Below are positions 29,325 to 37,794 of a DNA stretch of 64,000 nt, piece by piece. The stretch spans positions 4,030,001-4,094,000 of the forward strand of contig JAPFFF010000004.1 of assembly GCA_039105265.1 (NCBI GenBank). Direction: 5' to 3'. Position numbers and translations under genes: made by a program. The notes below the pieces were generated by a model. It did no database searches, was not told the DNA's origin, and saw nothing but the letters and a program-made list of their open reading frames with translations. The stretch comes from Tritrichomonas musculus. Taxonomy: Eukaryota > Parabasalia > Tritrichomonadida > Tritrichomonadidae. The first letter of the stretch is position 1. Each line of letters opens with the position of its first letter.

Positions 29325-30746
29325 TTAATCGGGGATATCACCCATATCATTATCTTTGTTAAAACCTTGGAACCCAAACCCTTTGAATTTAATTACTGGT
29401 TGTGCCGTAGATGGCTTTGCCGTAGATGGCTTTGCCGTAGATGGCTTTGCCGTAGATGGCTTTGCCGTAGATCTGGTTTTAGAACTACTATTTTTGGACT
29501 TAGCTGATGACGGTCTAGGCATCATATTGGGTGGAATATGTATCTTGCTATTCAAACCACGTGATGACAAACTACTAGTAGATGATATATGTGGAGGTGG
29601 TTGGATAGGTTGTATTGGTGATTCAGGTGCCATGAACTGATATATTTCAGTTGATTCACTATTATCAAGGTCCTCAATATGCAGACTTTGGGAGTTAGAA
29701 CGCAGTTCGCTAGCGTTCGGCAATGAAATTGCTTCCTGCTTGGGTTGGAATCCAATGTTTTTGAATGATGGTCCAAATGATACCGAATTGGCTTTGGATG
29801 GTGTTGGAGTATCACGTATTCTATCACGCGGTTTGCTAGCAATTCGGTTTTGACTCTTGTTTGGTGTTAGAACCCTAGCTGATGATTGTATGCTTGGATT
29901 ACTTATGGCCTCGAAATCGAGCTTGCTTTGCTGTAGTCTATTTCGAATATTTCTAACCAGGTCATATTGTGTTTCATATTTTACGCGATATTCCTGCTTA
30001 TCACCATTTTTCTTAGCTAGAGTAATTGGTGCGGTTGCAGGCCGAATATCCGTCGAACGATATACACCATTGCCATCAACCTTGGGCTGTTTGCATATAT
30101 CATTAATACGTTGTTCAGTTGTAATTGGCGTTACACCTGGTGGTGGTGGAAGGGGTTTTGGACGAGGTGCATTTGTGGGTTTTTTGGCAAATGCAAACTC
30201 AATATTCTTCTCACTTTGTCTGGACTTATTAGGGCTGTGATATACACGAGTGTTTTGAACAATATTCACAGTAGGTATTTGGTCACTCTCTTCAGCCAAT
30301 AATGGGATATAAAATCCTACGTCGCTACTCCGCCCAACTGTTAGCCGAACTTTATTAACAATGTTTACCTCGAAATATTTAACTGGCAAACATATATTCA
30401 TATTATCAGTTAGTCGATCTGGACGGTCCCCTGGGAACTTCTCTAGATAAACAACATCTTTATCGAATGAGTTTTCCCAAGTCCAGATATAATCCGCATC
30501 ATACGAATTTGACAAACAGAAGTAATATTTTATAGACTTAATTCCAATGCCATCCTCATCAGGCTCTTTTCGAGCAAAGAAGTTACGTACAAATGGTGGT
30601 GGTATTATCACGTGAGGTATTATATAAATGGTGTGACCATTTGGACTAATAGTTATTTGATCTATAGCATTGTTTTTATATAAATTATCATATTGTCCGG
30701 GTTCTATCGTGAGAGTATTAGTCTCATGATCATAATGTTTACTCAT
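29325..30746 (-). CDS. Unknown Polinton protein with beta-rich head and KPSTA repeats
   Basis: This 473-residue protein has a beta-rich first 150 residues (TNTLTIEPGQYDN, QITISPNGHTIYIIP), followed by a long Pro/Ser-rich disordered region. Near the C-terminus a 15-bp unit encodes four KPSTA repeats (29400-29475). The head could form a small jelly-roll-like domain, which would suit a minor capsid (penton) protein, but I cannot show this. The leader TTTATTTTTGGGTAA precedes the ATG. It lies downstream of the integrase and a 110-residue gene on the same strand. Confidence 0.6.
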   Translation of the reverse strand: MSKHYDHETNTLTIEPGQYDNLYKNNAIDQITISPNGHTIYIIPHVIIPPPFVRNFFARKEPDEDGIGIKSIKYYFCLSNSYDADYIWTWENSFDKDVVYLEKFPGDRPDRLTDNMNICLPVKYFEVNIVNKVRLTVGRSSDVGFYIPLLAEESDQIPTVNIVQNTRVYHSPNKSRQSEKNIEFAFAKKPTNAPRPKPLPPPPGVTPITTEQRINDICKQPKVDGNGVYRSTDIRPATAPITLAKKNGDKQEYRVKYETQYDLVRNIRNRLQQSKLDFEAISNPSIQSSARVLTPNKSQNRIASKPRDRIRDTPTPSKANSVSFGPSFKNIGFQPKQEAISLPNASELRSNSQSLHIEDLDNSESTEIYQFMAPESPIQPIQPPPHISSTSSLSSRGLNSKIHIPPNMMPRPSSAKSKNSSSKTRSTAKPSTAKPSTAKPSTAKPSTAQPVIKFKGFGFQGFNKDNDMGDIPD

Positions 30747-30784
30747 TTACCCAAAAATAAACTCCTATATTGGCCATACGGTGG

Positions 30785-31117
30785 TCAATAGATTAGCAAG
30801 CATGATAGCACGAATGCATCGGGTTTTATCTCATTACCATACAGGTCTGTGAACCATATTTTGAAATCCCGCTTGGTCCTATTGAGCATCTCATATTTGC
30901 GATACTTGGTTTGCCGTCTGTTGGCTAGCATTATGAAGTGGTCACAGTATGGGTCGAATTCTACAATATCCGAGTGTACCATCAAATCACCGATGATGGT
31001 CTTATTCAGGATAGCTCCCACATACTGCACTACGATGTACTTCTTATTGCGACTATATATGAAATCCTCAGGTAATGTAAATTCGGTGGTCTGTGTATGG
31101 AAATAGCGCTTTGGCAT
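30785..31117 (-). CDS. Small Polinton protein, 110 residues
   Basis: The protein begins MPKRYFHTQTTEFTLPEDF and has alternating beta-like segments (KYIVVQYVGAIL) followed by FKIWFTDLYGNEIKPDAF. The layout suggests a compact beta-rich protein, perhaps a small capsid component. It ends with a hydrophobic VLSCLLIY. Its start is 3 bp after the integrase stop, so the two are probably expressed as a unit. No family named. Confidence 0.6.
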   Translation of the reverse strand: MPKRYFHTQTTEFTLPEDFIYSRNKKYIVVQYVGAILNKTIIGDLMVHSDIVEFDPYCDHFIMLANRRQTKYRKYEMLNRTKRDFKIWFTDLYGNEIKPDAFVLSCLLIY

Positions 31118-31120
31118 TTA

Positions 31121-32491
31121 TTAGACAGCAAAGTACTGCTTATAGTCTTCACCTAGTGATGCATAATTGGGTGCCACGAATCGGGTGTACATAATGGGGA
31201 CAGTTACGGTAGCTCGCTCATCATCAGTCATTGGCGTTCGACCAGTTTTGGTTTTGATATACGGCACATAGAACGCAGTTCCTGCTTGTTTATCATTATT
31301 CAACTGGAATCTACGATATGGGTTCAGCAATTTGCATTCGACGTTCCCATTATGGTATCTTATGAATTCAGCAATCTCATTGAACACACGCCTCTGCTTC
31401 TCATGCTTCTTCTCAGTTTTGGATGTATCGTAATGGATCAATATGATATTACCCTTGCTATAGCTCAGCAGACCATCCATTTGCATATTATTTTTGACTC
31501 GATGTAGCCTCCGTTGGCAATCCCTGATGTATCTCCACTCCAAATCTGGGTTGTGCTGCATTTGATTGGGCGTATAGTATATCTCCTTGGGTTCCCTTGC
31601 TAGATACGGGTCATAATACTCATCATCTCGGTAATTGGGATTGGGCATTCGTAGAGAACAATGTGGTGTGTTGTTATAGTAGTGAACCATCTGTTGCATC
31701 AGGAATGGGTCTCCAATTCTACGATTATCTAAACCGAATGCATTACGGAGTGTCCTAATGGTTGCATCAACGATTTTGTGAGCGTTGCTGTGTTTGGATT
31801 TATCGACAATCACTGCATTACCGTCAATCAACACATTTTTGGTACCTGCATATTTATTTTTGTCTGGACTTCTGTAGGGAATTATATCAAGCACTTTTAG
31901 TAGATTATTTTCACCATCACATTTGATGGTATTAAATTTGAAGTCATCATATTTATCGAGAATGATTTTGACGTATGCATCCTTAATGGTATCAGCTAGT
32001 TTGTTCTTAAGTGGTTCCACAATTAGATATCGCGTATTGACATTCACCATGATGAGGTATATGGTTTCATGGGGTACCAATTTATCGCCAGCCTTCGTAG
32101 TGTACTTCACAAACATCAAATCAACCTCCCAGCAGCCAGGTTCTAATGAGAAATCCGGTTTTGAATAGGGACTGCATGATTTCAATTTGAAGTCCTTCAC
32201 GAATGGCTCATGATGATACTCCGGATTGACGATAAACAGTGATGGGTCCAATTTTGATATTTTGGATTTGAATGGGTACTTGAGCAGCGAATTGTACTCA
32301 TTGTCGAATATCTTGAATGATTTCTTGTTGGTATTAGCCATTTCCTGTGGCGGAGGGGGAGCAGGAACCGCGTTCTCAGGGGGCTTAGGGTATGAAGTAC
32401 CTTCTGGTGCAGGAACTGCGTTATCAGGGGGCTTAGGTGTAGAAGGAACTGCTTTCTCACCCCACAAGAATGATGTTACTTTGTGAAACAT
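31121..32491 (-). CDS. rve-family (retroviral-type) integrase
   Basis: This 456-residue protein would insert the element into the genome. The N-terminus has two Pro-rich repeats (PKPPDNAVPAPE and PKPPENAVPAPPPP). The RNase H-like core runs from about residue 118 to 265: WEVDLMFV (D124), then YLIMVNVNTRYLIVEPL, KCDGEN (D192), and KIVDATIRTLRNAFGLD with VHYYNNTPH, as in Polinton integrases. The C-terminal 150 residues include a basic SH3-like segment (GNIILIHYD...VECKLLNPYRR), which probably binds DNA. The leader ATTATTTTTGCACATTAA precedes the ATG. A later ATG at residue 51 is also possible. Confidence 0.9.
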   Translation of the reverse strand: MFHKVTSFLWGEKAVPSTPKPPDNAVPAPEGTSYPKPPENAVPAPPPPQEMANTNKKSFKIFDNEYNSLLKYPFKSKISKLDPSLFIVNPEYHHEPFVKDFKLKSCSPYSKPDFSLEPGCWEVDLMFVKYTTKAGDKLVPHETIYLIMVNVNTRYLIVEPLKNKLADTIKDAYVKIILDKYDDFKFNTIKCDGENNLLKVLDIIPYRSPDKNKYAGTKNVLIDGNAVIVDKSKHSNAHKIVDATIRTLRNAFGLDNRRIGDPFLMQQMVHYYNNTPHCSLRMPNPNYRDDEYYDPYLAREPKEIYYTPNQMQHNPDLEWRYIRDCQRRLHRVKNNMQMDGLLSYSKGNIILIHYDTSKTEKKHEKQRRVFNEIAEFIRYHNGNVECKLLNPYRRFQLNNDKQAGTAFYVPYIKTKTGRTPMTDDERATVTVPIMYTRFVAPNYASLGEDYKQYFAV

Positions 32492-32523
32492 TTAATGTGC
32501 AAAAATAATGGTCTCTATCGTGA

Positions 32524-32537
32524 CAGCAAAATTGCTG
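32524..32537. repeat. Short hairpin motif, copy upstream of integrase
   Basis: CAGCAAAATTGCTG lies in the 57-bp gap between the integrase start and the end of the small coiled-coil gene. It is the third copy of the hairpin core seen at 16087 and 23784. Confidence 0.6.
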
Positions 32538-32548
32538 TTACCAGAAAT

Positions 32549-32782
32549 TTAGTGGTTATCGTTTGATAATTCAGCTAACTCATTTTCAAGTTTGGAAACC
32601 TTTTCCTTCAAACTATTGATGTCCTCAATCAATGATTCACGGACTGCGAGACCATTGCTGCCCAGCATGCCACCTTTGATGTTATTGAGGTGACCCTTAT
32701 ACATATAGCACTTCTCCTTGAGATCATGCTTGATGCGCTTCAACTCTGGAATCTCTTTCTTGTATTCACCCAATTCAGTCAT
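32549..32782 (-). CDS. Small coiled-coil protein, 77 residues
   Basis: A helical, charged protein with a clear heptad pattern at the end (IEDINSLKEKVSKLENELAEL). The leader is T-rich on this strand (ACACTTTTTTTCATATCTAA). It lies just upstream of the integrase on the same strand and diverges from the gene at 32817. It may be an oligomerising accessory protein. No family recognised. Confidence 0.6.
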   Translation of the reverse strand: MTELGEYKKEIPELKRIKHDLKEKCYMYKGHLNNIKGGMLGSNGLAVRESLIEDINSLKEKVSKLENELAELSNDNH

Positions 32783-32816
32783 TTAGATATGAAAAAAAGT
32801 GTTTTTTCAAGATTAA

Positions 32817-33071
32817 ATGTCATACGCGAAAGCTAAGGAATGTAATTCATACGAGGAACGCCGTGTATTAAGAGATTCAAATGGGCTTACGTATTTCAAT
32901 CACCTGGAACGTCACATGCGAAATAGGCGAACTATGAGTTGTACCAAACCCACAATCCCAAAATATGAAGATAAGGGGTGTGTCGTGCATGACCCAATCA
33001 TTAAGTCAACATCATCAGCAATACACCACTCGCTCAATCACCAGGTAATCCCAAATAATTCAAAAATTTAA
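32817..33071 (+). CDS. Small basic Polinton protein, 84 residues
   Basis: A basic, Ser/His/Asn-rich protein (NHLERHMRNRRTMSCTKP). It shares a 34-bp divergent promoter region with the 77-residue gene, including a T-run close to the ATG. It overlaps the end of the 144-residue gene on the other strand by four bases. It may bind DNA; no family recognised. Confidence 0.5.
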   Translation: MSYAKAKECNSYEERRVLRDSNGLTYFNHLERHMRNRRTMSCTKPTIPKYEDKGCVVHDPIIKSTSSAIHHSLNHQVIPNNSKI

Positions 33072-33502
33072 TGTCTTAGGATACCGTTCACCGCATCAGT
33101 ACACTCATTCACAGTATTGGTGAGCTGATTTATTTTTGTGGTGATCACGCCAATGGTGTTCTCCAAAGTGGTGATCCGCTTGGTGTATTCATCTAATGAT
33201 GATTGCAATGCATTGATGTCAGCTCGAATGTTTGCAAATTGGATCTCCACCAGGTTGTCACTATCGGCTGGCTTGGTGATCTTCTTGAGAAACACATTAC
33301 TGGAGCCATCCTTGCCAGTGCGTTTGGTAATCCTGTACTCACACTCCGGGGTTATAATTTTGTAGGTTTTATTGAGGTAATTGGTGGTCTTCTCATTGAA
33401 CATATCCTTGTACTTCTGGTAGAACAGGTCGAACTCCTCTACTGAGTTGAATGTGCGTTGCTCCTGCTTGTTATCATTTATAACTCTAATATCGCAATTC
33501 AT
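33068..33502 (-). CDS. Polinton protein with C-terminal coiled coil, 144 residues
   Basis: The start at 33502 (MNCDIRVINDNKQEQRTF) is preferred to one 54 bases upstream because ATATTTTTGTCCGTTTTGAA lies just before it. Residues 1-85 are mixed alpha/beta (EEFDLFYQKYKDMFNEK). Residues 90-140 form a coiled coil (IRADINALQSSLDEYTKRIT, TTKINQLTNTVNE) as in trimeric fibre necks. It lies next to the capsid-associated peptide and may be a minor virion protein. Confidence 0.6.
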   Translation of the reverse strand: MNCDIRVINDNKQEQRTFNSVEEFDLFYQKYKDMFNEKTTNYLNKTYKIITPECEYRITKRTGKDGSSNVFLKKITKPADSDNLVEIQFANIRADINALQSSLDEYTKRITTLENTIGVITTKINQLTNTVNECTDAVNGILRH

Positions 33503-33552
33503 TTCAAAACGGACAAAAATATATTCATATGTATGTGGATATTCTATGATGA

Positions 33553-33804
33553 TCAAACCTTGTCCAGTATGGATTTACCTATATCATTAGCTTTGCTTAC
33601 GTAATTGAGTCCAGTACTGATGGTGTCTACAACTGGTCCAACACCTGGTATGAAGTCGGCGATTGGCTTGATCCTATTGATGATCCCCTTTCCAATATCA
33701 ACTGCCCTTGGGATGTTGCGGATAACAGTTTGAGCTGCATTCTTGAGCTTACTGCCGACGTTCTTGAAAGCGTTCTTAATCTTCTTGAAGATGCCAATAC
33801 CCAT
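33553..33804 (-). CDS. Amphipathic capsid-associated peptide, 83 residues
   Basis: The start at 33804 (MGIGIFKKIKNAFKNVG) is chosen because the upstream extension has no T-rich leader, while this ATG follows ATTTTTTATATACCAA. The sequence is a run of amphipathic helices with a Gly-rich hydrophobic centre (ADFIPGVGPVVDTISTGLNY). Similar peptides sit beside capsid genes in adenoviruses (protein VI), Polintons and other double jelly-roll viruses, where they are thought to disrupt membranes or line the capsid. It diverges from the capsid gene with 47 bp between starts. Confidence 0.65.
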   Translation of the reverse strand: MGIGIFKKIKNAFKNVGSKLKNAAQTVIRNIPRAVDIGKGIINRIKPIADFIPGVGPVVDTISTGLNYVSKANDIGKSILDKV

Positions 33805-33851
33805 TTGGTATATAAAAAAATGTGATTTCAAGCTTTTTTCCAAGATACAAA

Positions 33852-35948
33852 ATGAGATACAGGAACGAAAGAGCTCACAATTTGAAATACGAGGTTGGGA
33901 ATGTCAATGACACATTCCAGAAGATGCGAAATATTATTAATGTTAATGATGGTACCAGAAGCTTCTCATTTAGAACAGTCGATTGCCATGACCAGCCAGC
34001 CCCATTTCACCAAGGCCAGTACTCACAGATTTCATTAACACATCCCGACCACTTCATTAGCGATATCGACAAAGGCTTCCTCACATTCCACATCAAACTC
34101 GATTTGCAATTGAACACCGATTTGGCCAAATTGCAAGAGATCAATGATCCAAATAACTTCTATAAACTGTTTGTCGGATTTAAGTCCTCGAACCAATTAT
34201 TCGACAGGCTCGAGATTCTCCATAACAATGTCAATGTCGGATATCAGCAAAATGAATGCATTCGCGAGGGCTTCCTATACTCGGTTTTGAAGCCAGAGAC
34301 TGAGAAGATGCGCCGCAGATTCGTTCACAGCTTATGGGAGAACATCAGCAATTACAGTCAAACTCATGCTGGTTCATACGTTAATCTCAATAGCTTCAAG
34401 AATGGTGGTAAGACCACAACTGAATTCGACTTGAATGTACCATTTGATGACTTGCTTGCATTACAGGCATTTGACTTATTCCCTAATGGAATCATTGGTG
34501 ATTTATCCATTAGATTCCAAGTCAGTCCAGCTGGTCTTGTTTGGGCTGCCATTGACCCATACACGGTTGCTGAAGCTAAGGCATTCCTCGAAGATAATGA
34601 TAGCGTATCCCCAGAGGAACTCGATAAACTCAAACAAATCAAAGCATATGGACATCTCAAACATCAATTCACTCAAATCGGTAATGAGGCTATCATCCCA
34701 GGACCAGGAACACCTTCACCATCTCCAACTCCAGGACCTTCACCAGGACCTTCACCAGGACCTTCACCATCTCCAACTCCAGACCCATCTCCTGAAGAAG
34801 AAGATAAGCCAGATCCATCACCAAGTCCAAGTCCAACTCCAGCTCCAATCAAATATAAGCTTAGATACAGAATTGGTGAACAATACAATTTCCAAAGTGA
34901 TGGTTCATATACTTATGATGATATCGCACAGGATCTTGTCATGTATTTCAGCTATACAGCAGATGAGTTTGCTAAATTGGACCTCAAGCCAACTGCCACT
35001 GATGAAGAAATATGTTTAGCCAATCCGGATTACACCAAACCAGCTTTGCAACACAATGATGGTAAGTACTATGTATGGCAAATCGAGAAGACCGTTGCTA
35101 AATCTGCTAACCACATCATGAGTGAATATCATGGTGCTAGAAAGCAAATCTTGAGTGAAACATATTCATCACAACCAGCAACACTCACTGTTAACCGAAT
35201 GACCATCACTCTCTGTAAGTCCAACATGCAAGGCTATGGTGTTTGTGAAGCCACTCGTGCAAGCATTGAATCCATATTACGTGAAGGCCTAGTAATCCCA
35301 TCTCAAAAGGTCGATTACCATGCATTCCCAATTGCAGCTGCCGCTAACGGAATCAAGTCTACATTGAATATCCCATTAATCAATGTCACAAGCATGTCAT
35401 TGTTGTTCCCCAAGCACCACAATGATTTGACTGTATTTGAGAATCCGGTTTACCAAAACTGCTTCTTGAATATTGGTGGTAAGAACTTCCCAGATGAGAA
35501 TGTCAGTACCATTGGTGCCAGATTCTTCGAAAGCCAATTAACTGCTGGAGACCTCGATGGTATCACACTCCAATGTTCAAAGGAATTCGAAGATAGCTTC
35601 ACCATGCCCAAGAACGATGAAAATGGTATTCGATATCGCAATACATTGAGTGATGCCACATCATTTGTATTCAATGTCCAAACTGAACGTGCATCTGCTG
35701 GATACTGTTATGATGGCTTAGATGGTGGCAAAGGCAATATCCAAATTCAAGTCAATGGTCAACCAATATTCACTGGTGATAATGATACATATTACAAGAT
35801 TATCGAACCAAGTGGAGCCATTGTTAGACCACCACCTGTCCAACTCTGTTTATGCAGAGACACCTACTTCAAGCTCTCACTCGATGGCCTTGAATATATC
35901 GATGATGAATCACCAGCTGGTTCACAAGTTGATCCAGAAATGGCATAA
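33852..35948 (+). CDS. Probable major capsid protein (double jelly-roll type)
   Basis: This protein has 698 residues from the ATG at 33852, directly after TTTTTTCCAAGATACAAA. Evidence is size, position and pattern. It diverges from the amphipathic peptide and precedes the packaging ATPase, as capsid genes often do. The sequence is beta-rich with motifs such as QLFDRLEILHNNVNVGY and FDLFPNGIIGDLSIRFQV, typical of the first jelly roll in Polinton capsids. Residues about 283-331 are a Pro/Ser-rich tract (PSPTPGPSPGPSPGPS) between the two halves, likely an exposed loop. The C-terminal half is again beta-rich. Codon use is strongly biased, as for an abundant protein. Confidence 0.75.
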   Translation: MRYRNERAHNLKYEVGNVNDTFQKMRNIINVNDGTRSFSFRTVDCHDQPAPFHQGQYSQISLTHPDHFISDIDKGFLTFHIKLDLQLNTDLAKLQEINDPNNFYKLFVGFKSSNQLFDRLEILHNNVNVGYQQNECIREGFLYSVLKPETEKMRRRFVHSLWENISNYSQTHAGSYVNLNSFKNGGKTTTEFDLNVPFDDLLALQAFDLFPNGIIGDLSIRFQVSPAGLVWAAIDPYTVAEAKAFLEDNDSVSPEELDKLKQIKAYGHLKHQFTQIGNEAIIPGPGTPSPSPTPGPSPGPSPGPSPSPTPDPSPEEEDKPDPSPSPSPTPAPIKYKLRYRIGEQYNFQSDGSYTYDDIAQDLVMYFSYTADEFAKLDLKPTATDEEICLANPDYTKPALQHNDGKYYVWQIEKTVAKSANHIMSEYHGARKQILSETYSSQPATLTVNRMTITLCKSNMQGYGVCEATRASIESILREGLVIPSQKVDYHAFPIAAAANGIKSTLNIPLINVTSMSLLFPKHHNDLTVFENPVYQNCFLNIGGKNFPDENVSTIGARFFESQLTAGDLDGITLQCSKEFEDSFTMPKNDENGIRYRNTLSDATSFVFNVQTERASAGYCYDGLDGGKGNIQIQVNGQPIFTGDNDTYYKIIEPSGAIVRPPPVQLCLCRDTYFKLSLDGLEYIDDESPAGSQVDPEMA

Positions 35949-35990
35949 GAAATATGGCATTAGTGGTAAAAATATTTTTGCACTTTGGAA

Positions 35991-36623
35991 ATGTCTCTCC
36001 ATAAGGCTAGAATTCTATCAAGTGAGAATGATGCGAGTGTTAAGCAAGAGCAGAATGTGAATATTAAGATCGCCGCGAATAGACCTCCACCTGTACAACC
36101 AGTATCATACCCTCAAGTCCCACAGATGCAACCCCAAATGGGATATACTAAAGGTTATCCTCAAAATGGCACACAAGATGCAAATTTTACTACAGCCTCG
36201 ACAACTGGTCCATATCCATCAGTTGCTCCAATAAACAGTCCACCCCAAGGAACTTCATTCCCTGAGTCTTCGACAATAGATCGTTCATTAGAACTTGACA
36301 CTGACGACTTGGGTACCAAAAATAAATTCCTCGAGATATTGCTGAATATCTATGAGACCAATCCACTGAGGATGAACAACTACCTAGTGTGCCATAGCAA
36401 TACACTGATGGAGCTCATTAAGATACTCACTAAGGCTGACAAGGTTGAGTTGGTCATCAATGAGGATAGTGGGTGCACTGGTTGTGTTTCAAACTCGAAG
36501 TACATGAAAATCGATAAGATATTGGTGTCCAAAAACGGGGTATCCAATGAGTTGAAATATGGATATAACCATGTATGGACCGAGCTCATAAGGCACTCGA
36601 TATCACTCAAAATTTGTATTTAA
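35991..36623 (+). CDS. Polinton protein with C-terminal Cys-motif domain
   Basis: This 210-residue protein starts at the ATG at 35991, eight bases after AATATTTTTGCACTTTGG. Residues 1-105 are Pro/Gln/Ser-rich and disordered. The last 100 residues are folded: LVCHSNTLMELIKILTKAD, then VELVINEDSGCTGCVSNSKY and IDKILVSKNGV. The same layout (helix, then E/D-rich strand, GC.GC-like motif, then IV..NG) occurs in the protein at 41281 of the outer element, so the two are related. It sits between the capsid gene and a small membrane ORF. Function unknown. Confidence 0.65.
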   Translation: MSLHKARILSSENDASVKQEQNVNIKIAANRPPPVQPVSYPQVPQMQPQMGYTKGYPQNGTQDANFTTASTTGPYPSVAPINSPPQGTSFPESSTIDRSLELDTDDLGTKNKFLEILLNIYETNPLRMNNYLVCHSNTLMELIKILTKADKVELVINEDSGCTGCVSNSKYMKIDKILVSKNGVSNELKYGYNHVWTELIRHSISLKICI

Positions 36624-36633
36624 ATTTGCATAA

Positions 36634-36783
36634 ATGTCCAGCGCAAGTGAAATCATTATGAATATACTATTGGGGTTGATATTGGTGACCAATGTAGTTG
36701 AACTGCTATTACTGGTATCGGTTACAGCTGAAGATGAACCACCTGAGCTGACTGATGAGCTGAGGCGCACATTATATGCGTAA
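36634..36783 (+). CDS. Small membrane protein, 49 residues
   Basis: The ATG at 36634 follows TTTAAATTTGCATAA, a good match to the element's gene leader. One transmembrane segment (IIMNILLGLILVTNVVELLLL) is followed by an acidic tail (TAEDEPPELTDELRR). It lies between the Cys-motif gene and the ATPase in the same direction. Small membrane proteins are common next to capsid genes. It is too short for simple ORF calling, but leader and layout support it. Confidence 0.6.
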   Translation: MSSASEIIMNILLGLILVTNVVELLLLVSVTAEDEPPELTDELRRTLYA

Positions 36784-36837
36784 TTGGCATCATCGCCACT
36801 TAGAGCTTTTCGCATAAAAAGCTTTATTTTTGATTAA

Positions 36838-37794
36838 ATGTTGTATTACAAGCGCCTACAACCAACCCTTTTCGACTATACATCTATTGAATTATCAGAC
36901 AGTTCCAGTAGTGATCCAATTGATTTTGATACATTCGATAGGTACCAGAAGCAGCAACCGGTATCCCAGAGATTTGATGTTGACGAGGCTATGAGTGAGG
37001 CCTATTCCAAGAATAGGGATAAAATCACGAATGCATCCATAAGGCCAATCGCTAATGGGATCTATGCGTGGTACAATACTTTGAACATACTGGTGGCATC
37101 ACAAGGCAAAGGCAAGAGCCATACAGTAATTCGCGATATCATTCAAATGAGTAGACTCAATAACGCTAATTTTCATATGATCGTGTATGTGAGTAAGAAC
37201 GGTATTATAAATGATTCCACATTTGAATCTCAACGCGAGCTCATCAACCTGCCCATTGAGGTCGTCGCTGATAGTAATGCTGAACGGTATTTGAAGGAGC
37301 TCGATCTATGGAAGGAGTTATATAACAAATATAGCTCAGTTGGGAAGGCTACAGTTGAAGCGTCAGCTGGAGCAGACTTGTCTGCGACCGATTCCAAGCT
37401 GCAGCAGATGTTTGAGTTCCTCCATATCAGCAAACTAGGGAAACCCAATGTACCACTCAACACCATAATCCTGTGCGAGGACTTCATTAAGAGCAAGCTA
37501 TTGAAATCAGCATACTTCACAAACTATATCACCCAGTTGCGTCATAAGAATTCAATCGTTTACATCAACATCCAGTTCTTCAAGGGTGTGCCAACTGATT
37601 ACAAAAATAATTGTACATCATTCTTCATATTCAATGGGTTCTCACGACAGAAACTCAATTACATATATCAGCAGGTGAGCATACCTTGTGAGTTCGAGGA
37701 GTTGTGGCAAAAATATAGAACATTATCTGGACATGATTTCATATTGGTGAACACTGTTGAACATGATATGCAAGTGGTGTATTCAAAGGTTTAG
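36838..37794 (+). CDS. Packaging ATPase (A32/FtsK-HerA type)
   Basis: This 318-residue protein would pump DNA into capsids. Walker A is VASQGKGKSHTV (G90-S94) and Walker B is NTIILCEDF (208-216). A motif of the family, VYINIQFFKG, follows at about 241-250. The size and motif order are those of A32-like ATPases of Polintons, virophages and large DNA viruses. The leader TTTATTTTTGATTAA precedes the ATG. It lies directly after the capsid region and overlaps the stop of the convergent 159-residue gene by four bases. Confidence 0.85.
   Translation: MLYYKRLQPTLFDYTSIELSDSSSSDPIDFDTFDRYQKQQPVSQRFDVDEAMSEAYSKNRDKITNASIRPIANGIYAWYNTLNILVASQGKGKSHTVIRDIIQMSRLNNANFHMIVYVSKNGIINDSTFESQRELINLPIEVVADSNAERYLKELDLWKELYNKYSSVGKATVEASAGADLSATDSKLQQMFEFLHISKLGKPNVPLNTIILCEDFIKSKLLKSAYFTNYITQLRHKNSIVYINIQFFKGVPTDYKNNCTSFFIFNGFSRQKLNYIYQQVSIPCEFEELWQKYRTLSGHDFILVNTVEHDMQVVYSKV

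Noticed and set aside
36603-36815. 70-residue minus-strand open frame near the ATPase
   Set aside because: The opposite strand has a better candidate (36634-36783) with the element's leader and a clear membrane segment.
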